From Burkholderiaceae bacterium DAT-1 (GTDB lineage: Bacteria; Pseudomonadota; Gammaproteobacteria; Burkholderiales; Chitinimonadaceae), in contig JAHRBI010000001.1 in NCBI GenBank assembly GCA_019084025.1, positions 584,663-648,662 of the forward strand: DNA of 64,000 nucleotides, in the 5' to 3' direction. The stretch's first letter is position 1. Each line of letters begins with the position of its first letter. The notes below the pieces were generated by a model. That model did no database searches. It worked only from the letters and a program-made list of their open reading frames with translations, and had not been told where the DNA came from. This document shows positions 32,046 to 41,438 of the stretch, piece after piece. The position numbers and the translations under genes were made by a program.

Positions 32046-32069
32046 GAAAACGGGCGCCTGAGCGCCCGT
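32046..32069 (-). terminator. Terminator-like hairpin after pal
   Basis: 8-bp stem ACGGGCGC / GCGCCCGT with a four-base loop. On the minus strand it is followed by TTTT. It lies between the pal stop and cpoB and may reduce cpoB expression relative to pal. Confidence 0.65.
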
Positions 32070-32105
32070 CATCGTTACCGGTTTACAGCCGTCACCTATG
32101 CGCGC

Positions 32106-32624
32106 TTAGCGGTAGATGATGTCTGCACGACGGTTTTGCGACCATGCAGCTTCGTCATGGCCTTCAGCGGCAGGCTTTTCCTTACCGTTGGACACAGCTT
32201 CCACTTGTGCTTCAGTCGCACCAGCGGAGATCAGGCCCTTCTTCACAGCTTCAGCACGCTTCTGACCCAGCGCCAGATTGTACTCGCGGCTGCCGCGCTC
32301 GTCGGCATTACCTTCTACGCGAACAGACTTGCTTGCGTTCTTGGCTTCGTATTCGCCATGCGCTTGCACCAGACCTTGGTACTCAGCCTTGATATCGTAC
32401 TTGTCGAAATCGAAGTAAACCTTGGCCTTGTCCTTGTACAGCGGGCTGTTCGGATCGTTGATCGGATCAACCACCACAGGTGCCGGAGCCGGAGCAGGTG
32501 CAGGTGCAACGACCGGAGCAGGCGCAGGTGCCGGAGCGGGTGCCGGAGCCGGTTCCGGTGTCTTGGTGGTTGCACAACCTGCCATCAGTGCCAGCGCGGG
32601 CAATACCCACAGTGCTTTCTTCAT
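32106..32624 (-). CDS. pal: Peptidoglycan-associated lipoprotein Pal
   Basis: 172 residues from ATG 32624 (the ATG three codons upstream, 32633, is possible). Signal with lipobox LMAGC (Cys17). A long Pro/Ala linker of PAPA repeats (about 25-50) follows, then the OmpA-like domain (about 65-172) with YFDFDKYDI and GNADERGSREYNLALGQKRA, which binds diaminopimelate in peptidoglycan. Outer membrane end of the Tol-Pal machine, needed for constriction and envelope integrity. Confidence 0.96.
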   Translation of the reverse strand: MKKALWVLPALALMAGCATTKTPEPAPAPAPAPAPAPVVAPAPAPAPAPVVVDPINDPNSPLYKDKAKVYFDFDKYDIKAEYQGLVQAHGEYEAKNASKSVRVEGNADERGSREYNLALGQKRAEAVKKGLISAGATEAQVEAVSNGKEKPAAEGHDEAAWSQNRRADIIYR

Positions 32625-32753
32625 AATACTCACTCTCCAAAGAGGTTAAACAGGCCAATAAATGCACTATTCTGCACTTACTGCATATTATTCTGCAACA
32701 CCCTGCTTTTTAACGTAAATCAGTAGTTTGCTGCAAATGCAATTTTGTAAAAA

Positions 32754-34052
32754 CTACTGTCCGATCAGCTGAATGGCTGGCAAAGGCGCATTCATCGGGC
32801 CCCACGCAGCTTCTACCACATCAGTGGCACTACTCAGACGCTGGCGAACGAGGCCATCGCTCGAAACAGTAGACAGTACCCCTCGGCTACCATTCTTGGT
32901 GTTATAGAGAATGGTGCGGCCGTTTGGTGCAAAAGTCGGCGATTCATCCAGATCGCCACCGGTCAGTGTCAGACTCTGACGGGTTTCCACATCAATCGTC
33001 GAGATATGGAACTGGCCGTTTTCGCGACGCATGAACGCAATCGTCTTGCTATCTGGGGAAAATTTCGGCGAGACGCTGTAGCTTCCCTCAAACGTGAGAC
33101 GCGTGGCTTCACCGCCGCCCGCAGGCATCAAATAGACTTGCGGGCTCCCACCACGATTGGAGGTAAACGCCATCCACTTGCCATCAGGCGAGAAATTCGG
33201 TTCGGTATCGATATCAATACTCGACGTCACCTTGCGCGGTGAGCCTCCGTCTGCCGGAATCATATAGATTTGCATATGCCCGTCCAGTGACAGTGCAACT
33301 GCAAGGTGCTTACCGTCTGCCGAGAAAGCCGGAGCACTGTTATTTCCCTTGAACTTGGCCACTTCGCGACGCGAACCACTGAACACATCCTGCACCCAGA
33401 CCGTGGCCTTATCACGCTCGAACGATACATAGGCCATGCGGCGACCATCGGGTGCCCACGTAATCGACATGATCGGCTGATTGGACGCCATGACCGTTTG
33501 TGCGCCAAAGCCATCGGCATCCGCCACTTCCAGCGAATAGCGGCTACCGCGCTTGCTCACATACGCAATCTTGCTATTGAATACGCCCGGATCACCCGTC
33601 AGCGTCTGGTAAATCAGATCGGCCAGCTGGTGTGCTGCACGGCGCGCCTCACCCGGGCGCACGCGCATTTCGACGCCCGCCAGCATCTTTTTGCCCAAGG
33701 TATCGTACAAACGGAAACGCAGGATAGGGATGCCGGATGCATCCGCCTTCACCACGCCCAGCGCGAGACTGTCTGCGCCCTTGTTTTTCCACTGCGCCCA
33801 GTCTGCCGGGGCGCCATCAGGCAGTGCGTCGGCAGCATTAATCAGTTTGAAACGGCCGGAACGCTGCAGATCGTCACGGATAATCTGGCTGACTGGCTCT
33901 TTCAGCAACTCCTCATTACCCAGCGGCGCGACCGCAATCGGCAAGGTACCTGCACCGGGGCCAGTGATCTCAATCGTGATGTCCGCACGTGCCAGCGAAC
34001 TGGCACACAGCAAACCAAGCAACACAACCTTGAACGCATCAAACAGTTTCAT
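32754..34052 (-). CDS. tolB: Tol-Pal periplasmic protein TolB
   Basis: 432 residues from ATG 34052, with signal peptide MKLFDAFKVVLLGLLCASSLARA. An N-terminal alpha/beta domain (about 25-165) is followed by a six-bladed propeller with WAPDGRRMAYVSFE, FSPDGKWMAFTSNRGG and FAPNGRTILYNTKNG blades. Binds Pal and Lpp-type proteins. The start overlaps the end of the TolA-like lipoprotein gene by 14 bases, so translation is probably coupled. Confidence 0.95.
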   Translation of the reverse strand: MKLFDAFKVVLLGLLCASSLARADITIEITGPGAGTLPIAVAPLGNEELLKEPVSQIIRDDLQRSGRFKLINAADALPDGAPADWAQWKNKGADSLALGVVKADASGIPILRFRLYDTLGKKMLAGVEMRVRPGEARRAAHQLADLIYQTLTGDPGVFNSKIAYVSKRGSRYSLEVADADGFGAQTVMASNQPIMSITWAPDGRRMAYVSFERDKATVWVQDVFSGSRREVAKFKGNNSAPAFSADGKHLAVALSLDGHMQIYMIPADGGSPRKVTSSIDIDTEPNFSPDGKWMAFTSNRGGSPQVYLMPAGGGEATRLTFEGSYSVSPKFSPDSKTIAFMRRENGQFHISTIDVETRQSLTLTGGDLDESPTFAPNGRTILYNTKNGSRGVLSTVSSDGLVRQRLSSATDVVEAAWGPMNAPLPAIQLIGQ

Positions 34053-34506
34053 GGAGTCTGTATCGGATCTTATGGGTCTGGATCTGGGCAAATTCTACAC
34101 CGGCGGGCAGCACCGGATAGCGCCCCGCTTTCTGAACTGCCCGCTTTACTGCATCGTCAAACGCGTTGTTCCCGCTCGACTTTACCACTCTCACGCCAGC
34201 CAGTCGCAGGGTTTTCTTCAACTTTACCTCAATGAGCACTTCCGGATTACCCTTCGCCGCACCCTTGAATTGCATTTGCGAGCGAATCAGTCGCTGTACC
34301 GTCGCAACATAGCGCGACAGTGCCAGCCTGGGATCCACCGGAATCATCACGGGTGGCGGGGTCTCTGGCTCAAGTGCCTGCACGATGGTTTCCGGCTCAG
34401 GTTCACGCGGAACCAGCGGCGCAGGTGTCGGCACAGGCTCCGGCTGAAACATCGCACATCCACCCAGGCCAACAACCACAGCCAGGACACACACCCGCCA
34501 ATTCAT
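34039..34506 (-). CDS. Lipoprotein carrying a TolA C-terminal-like domain
   Basis: 155 residues. Lipobox VGLGGC (Cys17, Ala at +2, which predicts outer membrane sorting), a Pro/Glu linker (about 20-50), then a domain of about 95 residues that mirrors the TolA C-terminus encoded just upstream: shared NPEV, VVKSSG-x2-AFD-AVKRA, Y-P-LPAG and a final KYRL/RYRL. It therefore looks like a duplicated TolA domain III placed on a lipid anchor in place of the TolA membrane helix. It lies between tolA and tolB, overlapping tolB. Function unknown; it could bind TolB, Pal or compete with TolA. Confidence 0.8.
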   Translation of the reverse strand: MNWRVCVLAVVVGLGGCAMFQPEPVPTPAPLVPREPEPETIVQALEPETPPPVMIPVDPRLALSRYVATVQRLIRSQMQFKGAAKGNPEVLIEVKLKKTLRLAGVRVVKSSGNNAFDDAVKRAVQKAGRYPVLPAGVEFAQIQTHKIRYRLHETV

Positions 34507-34510
34507 CTCA

Positions 34511-35335
34511 TCAATCCCGCAAACGATACTTCAGATTATTACTTCGCCAGTCGCTGAAATTCAGCCCTGCTGGCAAGGGTGGGTACTCGCTGGTTCGCTG
34601 GATTGCACGTTTCACCGCTTCATCAAACGCAGCAATTCCACTCGACTTCACCAGCACGATATCCAAAATGGTCATATCAGGTAGCAAGGTGACGCGATAC
34701 ACCACTTCCGGATTGGTCACGCTGTCATCCGGATAATTCATGTTCCGACGGATTTTATTACGGATGGCCAGCTTGTAGGCATCCTCCACCCCGCCCTTGG
34801 CTCGCGCTTCTGCCGCTTGCTGACGTGCCGCCAATCCAGCCAGCGATCCCGTTGTATCGACCGGTGTGGTGGTCAGCTTGCCTGCGGTATCACTGGCCTT
34901 CTTGCCCGGACCGGCTTTACTGCCATATTTCTGGGCAAGTGCATCCAGCGCCTTGTTCAGCTCAGCCTTTTTCTCGGCCGCTGTAGGTGCCTTCTGCTGT
35001 GCCTGCTTATCCGATTTTTCCTGCTTTGGATGCGGCGCCTCAACCTTGGGCTTGGCTACCGGCTTGGCCTTTTCAATGACGATTTCAGGCGTTTGCAACG
35101 GCGATGGCGGTGGCAAATCAACCTGGGGCGTGGGCGTTGGAATAGCCGGCGGCGACGGCTCTGCCGGTGGTGGTGCCACCGGGCCACCTTCCTGAATGCC
35201 TTGCCACAGTTCAACCTGCATCGGCGCGGCAGTTTCGGTATGCCACTGCACACCGAACGCGACAAATGCCGCGATCAGCCCGTGTACGATCACGGCCAAT
35301 GCAAGGGAAAGTCGACGATGCTCGTAGGGGTTCAT
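34511..35335 (-). CDS. tolA: TolA, inner-membrane linker of the Tol system
   Basis: 274 residues, shorter than E. coli TolA (421). One N-terminal membrane helix (about 9-30), with His18 kept but alanine at the place four residues before it where E. coli has serine. A Pro/Lys/Ala-rich domain II (about 45-185) follows, then domain III (about 190-274) with VVYRVTLLPDM and LVKSSGIAAFDEAVKRA. TolQ/TolR energise it to contact TolB and Pal. Start overlaps tolR by one base. Confidence 0.93.
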   Translation of the reverse strand: MNPYEHRRLSLALAVIVHGLIAAFVAFGVQWHTETAAPMQVELWQGIQEGGPVAPPPAEPSPPAIPTPTPQVDLPPPSPLQTPEIVIEKAKPVAKPKVEAPHPKQEKSDKQAQQKAPTAAEKKAELNKALDALAQKYGSKAGPGKKASDTAGKLTTTPVDTTGSLAGLAARQQAAEARAKGGVEDAYKLAIRNKIRRNMNYPDDSVTNPEVVYRVTLLPDMTILDIVLVKSSGIAAFDEAVKRAIQRTSEYPPLPAGLNFSDWRSNNLKYRLRD

Positions 35336-35742
35336 TATTTCTTCGGCTCAACCGCGAGACCTACCCGCTCCACACCGCCCTCCTTGAGGACGCTCATCAC
35401 ATTCATCACCACGGCATAGCGCACATCGCGATCTCCGGCCACCACAACCGGACGCTGTTCAGCGCCCACCCGGCTTTTCACCAGATTGAGCATTTCCTTG
35501 TCGTCCGCCACTACATCCTTGTAATCACCATCCATGATACGAATCGTTTCGTTCTTGGCGATGCTGACATAGAGCGGCTTGGCGGAAATCTGCTTGTCGG
35601 CGTGCGACACATTGGGGAGATTGACCAACCCCGGCTGCAGCATCGGCGCGGCCACCATGAAGATGACCAGCAGCACCAGCATCACATCGATATAGGGCAC
35701 CACATTCATGTGCGCCATTGCTCTGCGAGGACGACGTCGCAT
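35335..35742 (-). CDS. tolR: TolR, proton-channel subunit
   Basis: 135 residues. Single membrane helix PYIDVMLVLLVIFMVAAP with the essential channel aspartate (Asp19), then a periplasmic domain with the VVVAGDRDVRYAVVMNVM signature. With TolQ it converts the proton gradient into TolA movement. Separated from tolQ by a TraB/GumN-type gene, which is unusual. Confidence 0.94.
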   Translation of the reverse strand: MRRRPRRAMAHMNVVPYIDVMLVLLVIFMVAAPMLQPGLVNLPNVSHADKQISAKPLYVSIAKNETIRIMDGDYKDVVADDKEMLNLVKSRVGAEQRPVVVAGDRDVRYAVVMNVMSVLKEGGVERVGLAVEPKK

Positions 35743-35748
35743 ATCAAC

Positions 35749-36639
35749 CTACCACTTGCTGACGGTAAAACCGTCCTGTTTAAGAAGCTGGATCACTGAT
35801 CCCTGCCCCACCAGATGCCCGGCACCCACGACCACCATGATCGGGCTTTGTTGCCTGGACTGAGCAGCGATACCTCGCGCCATGCCAGGATTACGGCCGT
35901 ACAGAATCTTGCCCATCAGCGCACGAGACAAGGCAGAATCATCGAACGATTCACGCAGTAGCCGATCCATCGCAAGCTCGTCTCCCTGGCGCCAGGCATC
36001 CACCAAGTCTGCAAACTGGCGCGCAGCGGACTGATCTTCCAGTTGCGACAGGGTTTCGCTGACGAAATGGCGCGTTTCTGCCTGCGTCAGTCCGCTCAAC
36101 ATCCTGCCTTGTGCTGCAACTGACTCCAGCTCGACTACCGGCTTGCGCTGTTCGCGAGCCATCTTGAGATAGTGAAGGTCAATTCCCTGCTCGGGGTCGT
36201 ACCCCAGCTTGGCGGCAATCTGCATTTCGATTGCGGTACATAAAAACCAGGGCTGAAATGTGCGCAAGACCGCATCGGACAATTGCGGGTCATTCACCCG
36301 TATCAGCAAGCGCTTGGCAAGATCCTGTCCCAGCACAGAATCAAGGGATTGACCCTTCGGCAAACGAATAAACTGCGTCAGCTGCTTTTGCGCAGCAGGA
36401 CTGCTGACATCCGCCTCAACCATGAGCGACTTGGAGGCAGCGAATGCCTTCTCAACTGCTGGTGGCAACGGATAAAACGCAGTCGAACCGACATGAACCG
36501 ATCCTAGCAACCATACAACCTGCCCGTTCTTCTCGGCCTTCCAGAACAGGCTACCGGCCTGCGTGGAACACGCCACCAGCGCCAGCAGACACAATGCAAT
36601 CCAGGCGCGCAGCACACGAGATGCGGGCAGAATCATCAT
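35749..36639 (-). CDS. TraB/GumN family protein inside the tol operon
   Basis: 296 residues. An N-terminal export signal with a possible lipobox (LLALVAC near residues 18-24) is followed by the TraB/GumN fold: LLGSVHVGS (GxxH motif, His near 48), a central helical part with QPWFLCTAIEMQIAAKLGYDPEQGID, and the C-terminal GAGHLVG. The family includes the metalloprotease TIKI and has conserved His/Glu residues consistent with a metal enzyme, so a periplasmic hydrolase is possible. Its ATG shares the tolQ stop (TAATG) and it ends 6 bases before tolR, so it is made in step with TolQ-TolR. No link with conjugation is implied. Confidence 0.82.
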   Translation of the reverse strand: MMILPASRVLRAWIALCLLALVACSTQAGSLFWKAEKNGQVVWLLGSVHVGSTAFYPLPPAVEKAFAASKSLMVEADVSSPAAQKQLTQFIRLPKGQSLDSVLGQDLAKRLLIRVNDPQLSDAVLRTFQPWFLCTAIEMQIAAKLGYDPEQGIDLHYLKMAREQRKPVVELESVAAQGRMLSGLTQAETRHFVSETLSQLEDQSAARQFADLVDAWRQGDELAMDRLLRESFDDSALSRALMGKILYGRNPGMARGIAAQSRQQSPIMVVVGAGHLVGQGSVIQLLKQDGFTVSKW

Positions 36640-37322
36640 TACTTGATGCTCTGGCGTTGCAGAATGTTGGAGAATTCTTCCATGAAACTCTCGAAGCGAT
36701 TGGCCAGTTTGTCTACTTCGTGGGCGAAATGGTTATAGGCAATAGTGGCCGGAATCGCTGCGAACAGGCCAATCGCCGTTGCGACTAGCGCTTCTGCAAT
36801 GCCCGGCGCCACATGCGCCAGCGTCGCCTGCCCCACATTGGCCAGACCACGGAAGGCATTCATGATCCCCCACACCGTTCCAAAGAGGCCGACATACGGC
36901 GATACGGAACCCACCGACGCCAGAAACGATGTGTGCGCATCCAGCTTGTCGACTTCACGCTGGAACGCAGCGCGCATGGCGCGACGGGTACCCTCCATCC
37001 ACAGCGTAATATCCCCGCCGCCCTGACGGCGCAACTTCACAAATTCATTGAATCCCGCTTCGAAAATTTTCTCCATGGCCACCGCACCGGTGTCCTGCGA
37101 GACATTTTTGTAGAGGACATTCAGATCAGCACCACCCCAGAAGGCCGTTTCGAAGGCTTCAGTGCGTTTGCGCGCATGCCGCATGCCAAACCATTTGGAG
37201 AAAATATGCCACCAAGAGATAACCGAGAGCGCGAGCAACACGGTCATCACCAGTTGCACCAGCACACTGGCGTTGGTAATCAGGCTAATTATGTCGAGAT
37301 TGGCTGAAACATGGGCGTCCAA
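36639..37322 (-). CDS. tolQ: TolQ, proton-channel subunit
   Basis: 227 residues. Three membrane helices: about 16-38, about 135-157 (VGLFGTVWGIMNAF) and about 168-190 (APGIAEALVATAIGLFAAIPA). MotA/TolQ/ExbB signature in the last two. Works with TolR to energise TolA. First tol gene after ruvB, with a 115-base gap that may hold its own promoter. Confidence 0.96.
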   Translation of the reverse strand: MDAHVSANLDIISLITNASVLVQLVMTVLLALSVISWWHIFSKWFGMRHARKRTEAFETAFWGGADLNVLYKNVSQDTGAVAMEKIFEAGFNEFVKLRRQGGGDITLWMEGTRRAMRAAFQREVDKLDAHTSFLASVGSVSPYVGLFGTVWGIMNAFRGLANVGQATLAHVAPGIAEALVATAIGLFAAIPATIAYNHFAHEVDKLANRFESFMEEFSNILQRQSIK

Positions 37323-37437
37323 TTTACTTCCTTTTCGCCGGCCATAGGGAAAAATGCATTTTGCCGCGCATTATGACGCGTGGAAACAGAAGATAACAGC
37401 ATCTTCACGTCGATTTGCATTTCAGAGCACTTCGACA

Positions 37438-38466
37438 TCACTCCGACAGTGGCAAACCAAAATGCTGGTATGCAAGCTGCGTTGCCATCCGGCCGCGCGG
37501 CGTGCGCTGCAGCAGACCCTGTTGAATGAGGTAAGGTTCCAGCACATCTTCGATGGTATCGCTGGATTCGCCGATAGCAGCCGCCACATTGTCGAGTCCG
37601 ACCGGCCCACCGGCAAACTTTTCGATCACCGCCGACAGCAGCTTTCTGTCCATCACATCCAGCCCGGCATGATCCACATCGAGCATCGACAAGGCAGCAT
37701 CTGCCACTTCACGCGTCACAGTGCCATCATGGCGGACTTCGGCGTAATCCCGCACCCGACGCAGCAGGCGATTGGCAATACGCGGCGTACCACGTGAGCG
37801 GCGCGCCACCTCAAATGCACCGGCAGGATCGATTTCCATGCCAAGCAACTGCGCCGACCGATTGACGATGCGGGTCAGTTCCTCGGAAGTGTAAAACTCA
37901 AGACGTGCCACGATGCCGAAGCGATCACGCAGCGGATTGGTCAGCATGCCTGCACGCGTGGTTGCACCCACCAGCGTAAACGGCGGCAAATCCAGCTTCA
38001 CCGAACGCGCACCGGGGCCTTCGCCAATCATGATGTCGAGTTGATAATCTTCCATCGCCGGATACAGGATTTCCTCCACCACGGGCGAGAGACGATGGAT
38101 TTCGTCGATAAACAGCACATCGTTGGGTTCGAGGTTGGTTAGCATGGCCGCCAGATCACCTGCGCGTTCCAGTACCGGCCCGGAGGTCTGGCGCATGTTT
38201 ACACCCAGTTCACGGGCGACAATATTGGCCAGTGTGGTTTTCCCCAGACCCGGCGGGCCAAACAGCAGCACATGATCCAGCGCTTCCTTCCGTTTGCGCG
38301 CCGCTTCGATAAAAATGGACAGCTGTCCGCGTGCCTTTTCCTGCCCGACATATTCATCGAGCAATTTCGGACGCAGCGCGCGCTCCAGCGCATCCTCCTG
38401 ACGGGATTGCTGAACCGGCGCAATGATGCGCTCCTGCCCTTTACCCAACTGATCTGTCTGGATCAT
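37438..38466 (-). CDS. ruvB: Holliday junction helicase RuvB
   Basis: 342 residues. Walker [13 protein letters not shown] (about 61-72), Walker [11 protein letters not shown] (about 110-119), sensor [18 protein letters not shown], and the C-terminal winged helix with [14 protein letters not shown]. The AAA+ motor that drives branch migration with RuvA. Third gene of ruvC-ruvA-ruvB. Confidence 0.98.
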   Translation of the reverse strand: MIQTDQLGKGQERIIAPVQQSRQEDALERALRPKLLDEYVGQEKARGQLSIFIEAARKRKEALDHVLLFGPPGLGKTTLANIVARELGVNMRQTSGPVLERAGDLAAMLTNLEPNDVLFIDEIHRLSPVVEEILYPAMEDYQLDIMIGEGPGARSVKLDLPPFTLVGATTRAGMLTNPLRDRFGIVARLEFYTSEELTRIVNRSAQLLGMEIDPAGAFEVARRSRGTPRIANRLLRRVRDYAEVRHDGTVTREVADAALSMLDVDHAGLDVMDRKLLSAVIEKFAGGPVGLDNVAAAIGESSDTIEDVLEPYLIQQGLLQRTPRGRMATQLAYQHFGLPLSE

Positions 38467-38510
38467 GCCTTATTCTCCTGCCGGACCACGCTCTATCATT
38501 GCACGCGCCA

Positions 38511-39098
38511 TCAGCGCACAAGACCCTTTAGCGCCAGACGAATACCATCATTGACACTTGCGTCTGGCGGCAGTGTTTTCACCGCTGCGACGGCTTCCTT
38601 CTCGGAATAACCCAGCGCCATCAACGCATTGACCACGTCATCATGCGGCCGCGCCGGCATGGCGGATACAGCTTGCTGCACACCCATGAAGCTGGTACCC
38701 GGCAACTTGCCGCGCAACTCCAGAATCAGGCGCTCGGCTGTTTTCTTGCCGATACCGGGCACACGTGACAATCGTGCCGCATCCTCACGCTCAACCGTCT
38801 GGGCAAGCTCTTCGCCTGTCATGCCGGATAGCACTGCCAGCGCAATCTTGGGACCAATGCCTGTTACTTTGATCAACACACGGAACGCATCGCGCTCGGC
38901 TCGTGTAGCAAAGCCAAACAGCAGATGCGCATCTTCACGCACCACCTGATGCACATGCAGCATCACCGCTTCGCCCAATTGCGGCAGAACATACAAGGTG
39001 CTCATGGGCACATCCAGCTCGTAGCCCACGCCCCCCACATCCACCACGATATGCGGTGGCAATTTCTCAACCAGCTTGCCGGACAGTCTGGAAATCAC
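38511..39098 (-). CDS. ruvA: Holliday junction DNA helicase subunit RuvA
   Basis: 195 residues. OB-fold N-terminal domain, two helix-hairpin-helix motifs ([14 protein letters not shown] and [15 protein letters not shown], about 75-130), and a C-terminal domain III (about 145-195) that contacts RuvB. The start is GTG at 39098, with GAGGGA six bases before it; no suitable ATG begins the conserved MISRLSG. Confidence 0.96.
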   Translation of the reverse strand: MISRLSGKLVEKLPPHIVVDVGGVGYELDVPMSTLYVLPQLGEAVMLHVHQVVREDAHLLFGFATRAERDAFRVLIKVTGIGPKIALAVLSGMTGEELAQTVEREDAARLSRVPGIGKKTAERLILELRGKLPGTSFMGVQQAVSAMPARPHDDVVNALMALGYSEKEAVAAVKTLPPDASVNDGIRLALKGLVR

Positions 39099-39147
39099 GG
39101 CGATCCCTCATGAATTGTGTGTGTTTGACTCAACAGTTCGTACAGGC

Positions 39148-39678
39148 CTATGGCGGCAACACCCAGCGGCCTCGCTTGCTGCGTAGCGCCAGTCTGGCTG
39201 TCGCGCCCGTTGCAAAGGCGGCATGACACAGCGCCACAGCCAGCGCATCTGCTGCGTCAGCCTGCGGTACGCCATCCAGCTTGAGCAGATGCTGCACCAT
39301 CAGACTGACCTGATCCTTGTTTGCATGACCATTCCCCACCACAGCCTGCTTGACTTGCAGTGCGGTATATTCGGCGACAGTCAGATCCGTCAGTGTCAGC
39401 GCAGCAATGGCAGCCCCGCGCGCCTGTCCGAGCAGCAGGGTTGATTGCGGATTGACGTTCACAAACACCTGCTCGACCGCCGCCTGATGCGGCTGATAGT
39501 GCGCACACACTTCGCGCACGCCCTGCACCAGCACTTTGAGCCGCTCCGGAAGCGTGCCCTCTCCACTTTTGATACAGCCGCTGGCCACATAAACACGCTG
39601 GTTGCCCAGCACGTCAATCACGCCAAAACCGGTAGAACGCAAGCCCGGATCTATGCCGAGCAGCCGCAAAGGGGTCAT
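39148..39678 (-). CDS. ruvC: Crossover junction endodeoxyribonuclease RuvC
   Basis: 176 residues. Catalytic acids are visible in [13 protein letters not shown] (Asp near 9), AVEQVFVN (Glu near 69) and the pair in [17 protein letters not shown] (near 138-143). Resolves Holliday junctions moved by RuvAB. Upstream neighbour is a TonB-like gene, an arrangement whose significance I cannot judge. Confidence 0.96.
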   Translation of the reverse strand: MTPLRLLGIDPGLRSTGFGVIDVLGNQRVYVASGCIKSGEGTLPERLKVLVQGVREVCAHYQPHQAAVEQVFVNVNPQSTLLLGQARGAAIAALTLTDLTVAEYTALQVKQAVVGNGHANKDQVSLMVQHLLKLDGVPQADAADALAVALCHAAFATGATARLALRSKRGRWVLPP

Positions 39679-39746
39679 GCTGTCTGGTGTACGATCGTTC
39701 GAAAGCGACAGTTTAGCAATGCCGCTGCAACCCGTCAGATTTTGTT

Positions 39747-40676
39747 TCAGCGACCGGCCGAGTCCTTGAACTCGCCGTTACCGTTAGAGAACGTCCAGGT
39801 GCGGGTGATCGACAGAATATCGGCAGGTTTGCCATTCATATCGACAATGGTGGAAGGAAGTTGCTTGAATGGCGCAGCAAGTCGGGCAATCTTTTCAGCT
39901 GCCTTATCGAGGTCGCGGTTGCCCGAACCCGTATCTACACGAAATGCAGCAAGCGTCCCGTCGGCCTTGATCTGCACTTCAACAATCAGGCGGCCAAACA
40001 GCTTTTTGCCACGCGCATCCATAGGGAAATGGGCGTTACCGATGCGTTCGACCTGTACGCGCCATTCATCCAGGTATTTGGCTTCGACCTTGTTGCGCGC
40101 GTTAGCCGCCAGAAAAGCCATGCGCGGCTTGGACTGGTAGGCATCGGTCTGCTGCTTGATTTCGGCGAGCAAGCGGGCGATCTCGCGATTTTCTTCATCC
40201 TGGCTGTCCGTTTTCTTCTGCTCGCGGACTTCCTTTTTTTCCTGCTTCACCTGCTGCTGTACAGCTTGAAAATTACTATCGAGCTGATTCAATAATTGCT
40301 GCTGCTTCGCCTCTAGTTCTGCCTGACGTTGACTCGCGCGTGACAGACGATCACTCACACTTTCAACCTGTTCAGGCGGAAGGGGCGAGGACAGTCGTCG
40401 ATTCGCCTCATCGGTATTACCGCCACCATCCAGATTAGCTTGAGCGAGCACCTTGGGCTGATTGGTAGGATGCTTGGTTGAGGCATTCACCAGCACCACT
40501 TCCAGTGGAATGGAGTTGAACAATGTATTCAGTTCGGGTGGCGCAAAACGCACCCCCACAATCACCAGCACATGCGCCAGCACGGATGCAACCACAATGG
40601 TCAGAAAGCGACGTTCGGCCGCTCTGTCGCGAATACCCGCGTCTAGAGGAATATCAGTCAGGTTGGTCAAGTGCAA
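39747..40676 (-). CDS. TonB-like energy transducer
   Basis: 309 residues. One membrane helix near the N-terminus (about 24-44) with the Ser-x3-His pair in ASVLAHVL that couples to ExbB/ExbD-type motors. A Gln/Lys/Glu-rich, probably coiled-coil spacer (about 100-175) follows, then a TonB C-terminal domain (about 200-300, [26 protein letters not shown]). No exbBD is adjacent, so it may borrow TolQR or a distant ExbBD. The apparent start is TTG 40676 with a weak GGA site; no ATG lies before the membrane helix, so the N-terminus is uncertain. Confidence 0.8.
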   Translation of the reverse strand: MHLTNLTDIPLDAGIRDRAAERRFLTIVVASVLAHVLVIVGVRFAPPELNTLFNSIPLEVVLVNASTKHPTNQPKVLAQANLDGGGNTDEANRRLSSPLPPEQVESVSDRLSRASQRQAELEAKQQQLLNQLDSNFQAVQQQVKQEKKEVREQKKTDSQDEENREIARLLAEIKQQTDAYQSKPRMAFLAANARNKVEAKYLDEWRVQVERIGNAHFPMDARGKKLFGRLIVEVQIKADGTLAAFRVDTGSGNRDLDKAAEKIARLAAPFKQLPSTIVDMNGKPADILSITRTWTFSNGNGEFKDSAGR

Positions 40677-40865
40677 TTTTCCAGATTACTTTTGTACATG
40701 CCAAGGCACCTTGCGCCGCAGTGTAGCACAGCCGCATACATTGCCTGATCAACTTCGTTGTACAAAAGCTGCACCAGCCTTTACCATTACCGCCCGCATG
40801 CACTCTGCTTGTCAGGTCAGCTAGTGTAAAAGTCTGCCCTGCGTTGCCCGCAAAGGAAATCGCTC

Positions 40866-41186
40866 ATGAAACACCTCGCCGCCCTCCTACTGATCGCAAC
40901 CGCTTCGCTGTCACTGCACGCCTCGGAAAAAGATGGCCAGGCCGTAGCTGCCAAGTACAACTGCATGGGGTGTCATTCGGTAGAACAGCGAATCGTCGGG
41001 CCGGCATTTCGCGACGTGGCGATCCGCTATCGCGACCAGAATCGTGACGAAGTTGAAAAGGATTTGATGCATAAGGTCAAAACAGGTACCGGTGGTAACT
41101 GGGGCTCGATGATCAAGATGCCGGCGCAACAGATTAAGGACAATGATTTACGGATCATTATCCGCTGGGTGTTGAGCCAAAAGTAA
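40866..41186 (+). CDS. Periplasmic class I cytochrome c (c551/c552 type)
   Basis: 106 residues with signal peptide MKHLAALLLIATASLSLHA. Haem-binding CMGCH (Cys33, Cys36, His37) and a distal methionine in IKMPAQQI near residue 79. The size and the VGPAFRDVAIRYR segment fit the small c551/c552 electron carriers that feed terminal oxidases or reductases. AGGAAATCGCTC precedes the ATG. Monocistronic, divergent from the TonB-like gene. Confidence 0.88.
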   Translation: MKHLAALLLIATASLSLHASEKDGQAVAAKYNCMGCHSVEQRIVGPAFRDVAIRYRDQNRDEVEKDLMHKVKTGTGGNWGSMIKMPAQQIKDNDLRIIIRWVLSQK

Positions 41187-41334
41187 GGCCGCACCAGCAT
41201 TCGTACACCCTTTGCTGCCTGACGGTCGTGTTTGCGATCGTACAAAGGCGCAAAATGTCATATGCATTCCGGTTGCATTTGGGGGCTTGCCTCCGTTAAG
41301 CTCCCGCCCCGACCGAGAGTCTCAGTCGTGCAAT

Positions 41335-41373
41335 GGTCAGGCTGCGATGTTGCAGCATCACAACATCCTGACC
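41335..41373 (+). promoter_or_regulatory. Hairpin in the dksA leader
   Basis: GGTCAG (41335-41340) pairs with CTGACC (41368-41373) and GATGTTG (41346-41352) pairs with CAACATC (41361-41367), leaving a 5-base bulge and an 8-base loop. It has no T run, so it does not look like a terminator. The 252-base region between the cytochrome gene and dksA is long enough to hold a promoter and a structured leader. Confidence 0.5.
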
Positions 41374-41438
41374 GGACTCGCGGGCGTGCCCGACTTCGTG
41401 CCGGGCGCACTCGTCAACCAGCGCAGAGAAGCAAGATC

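Noticed and set aside
35749-36639. Conjugation gene (TraB) as a sign of a mobile element
   Set aside because: The name is historical. The motifs are those of the TraB/GumN family, and no mobility gene, repeat or tRNA junction flanks it.
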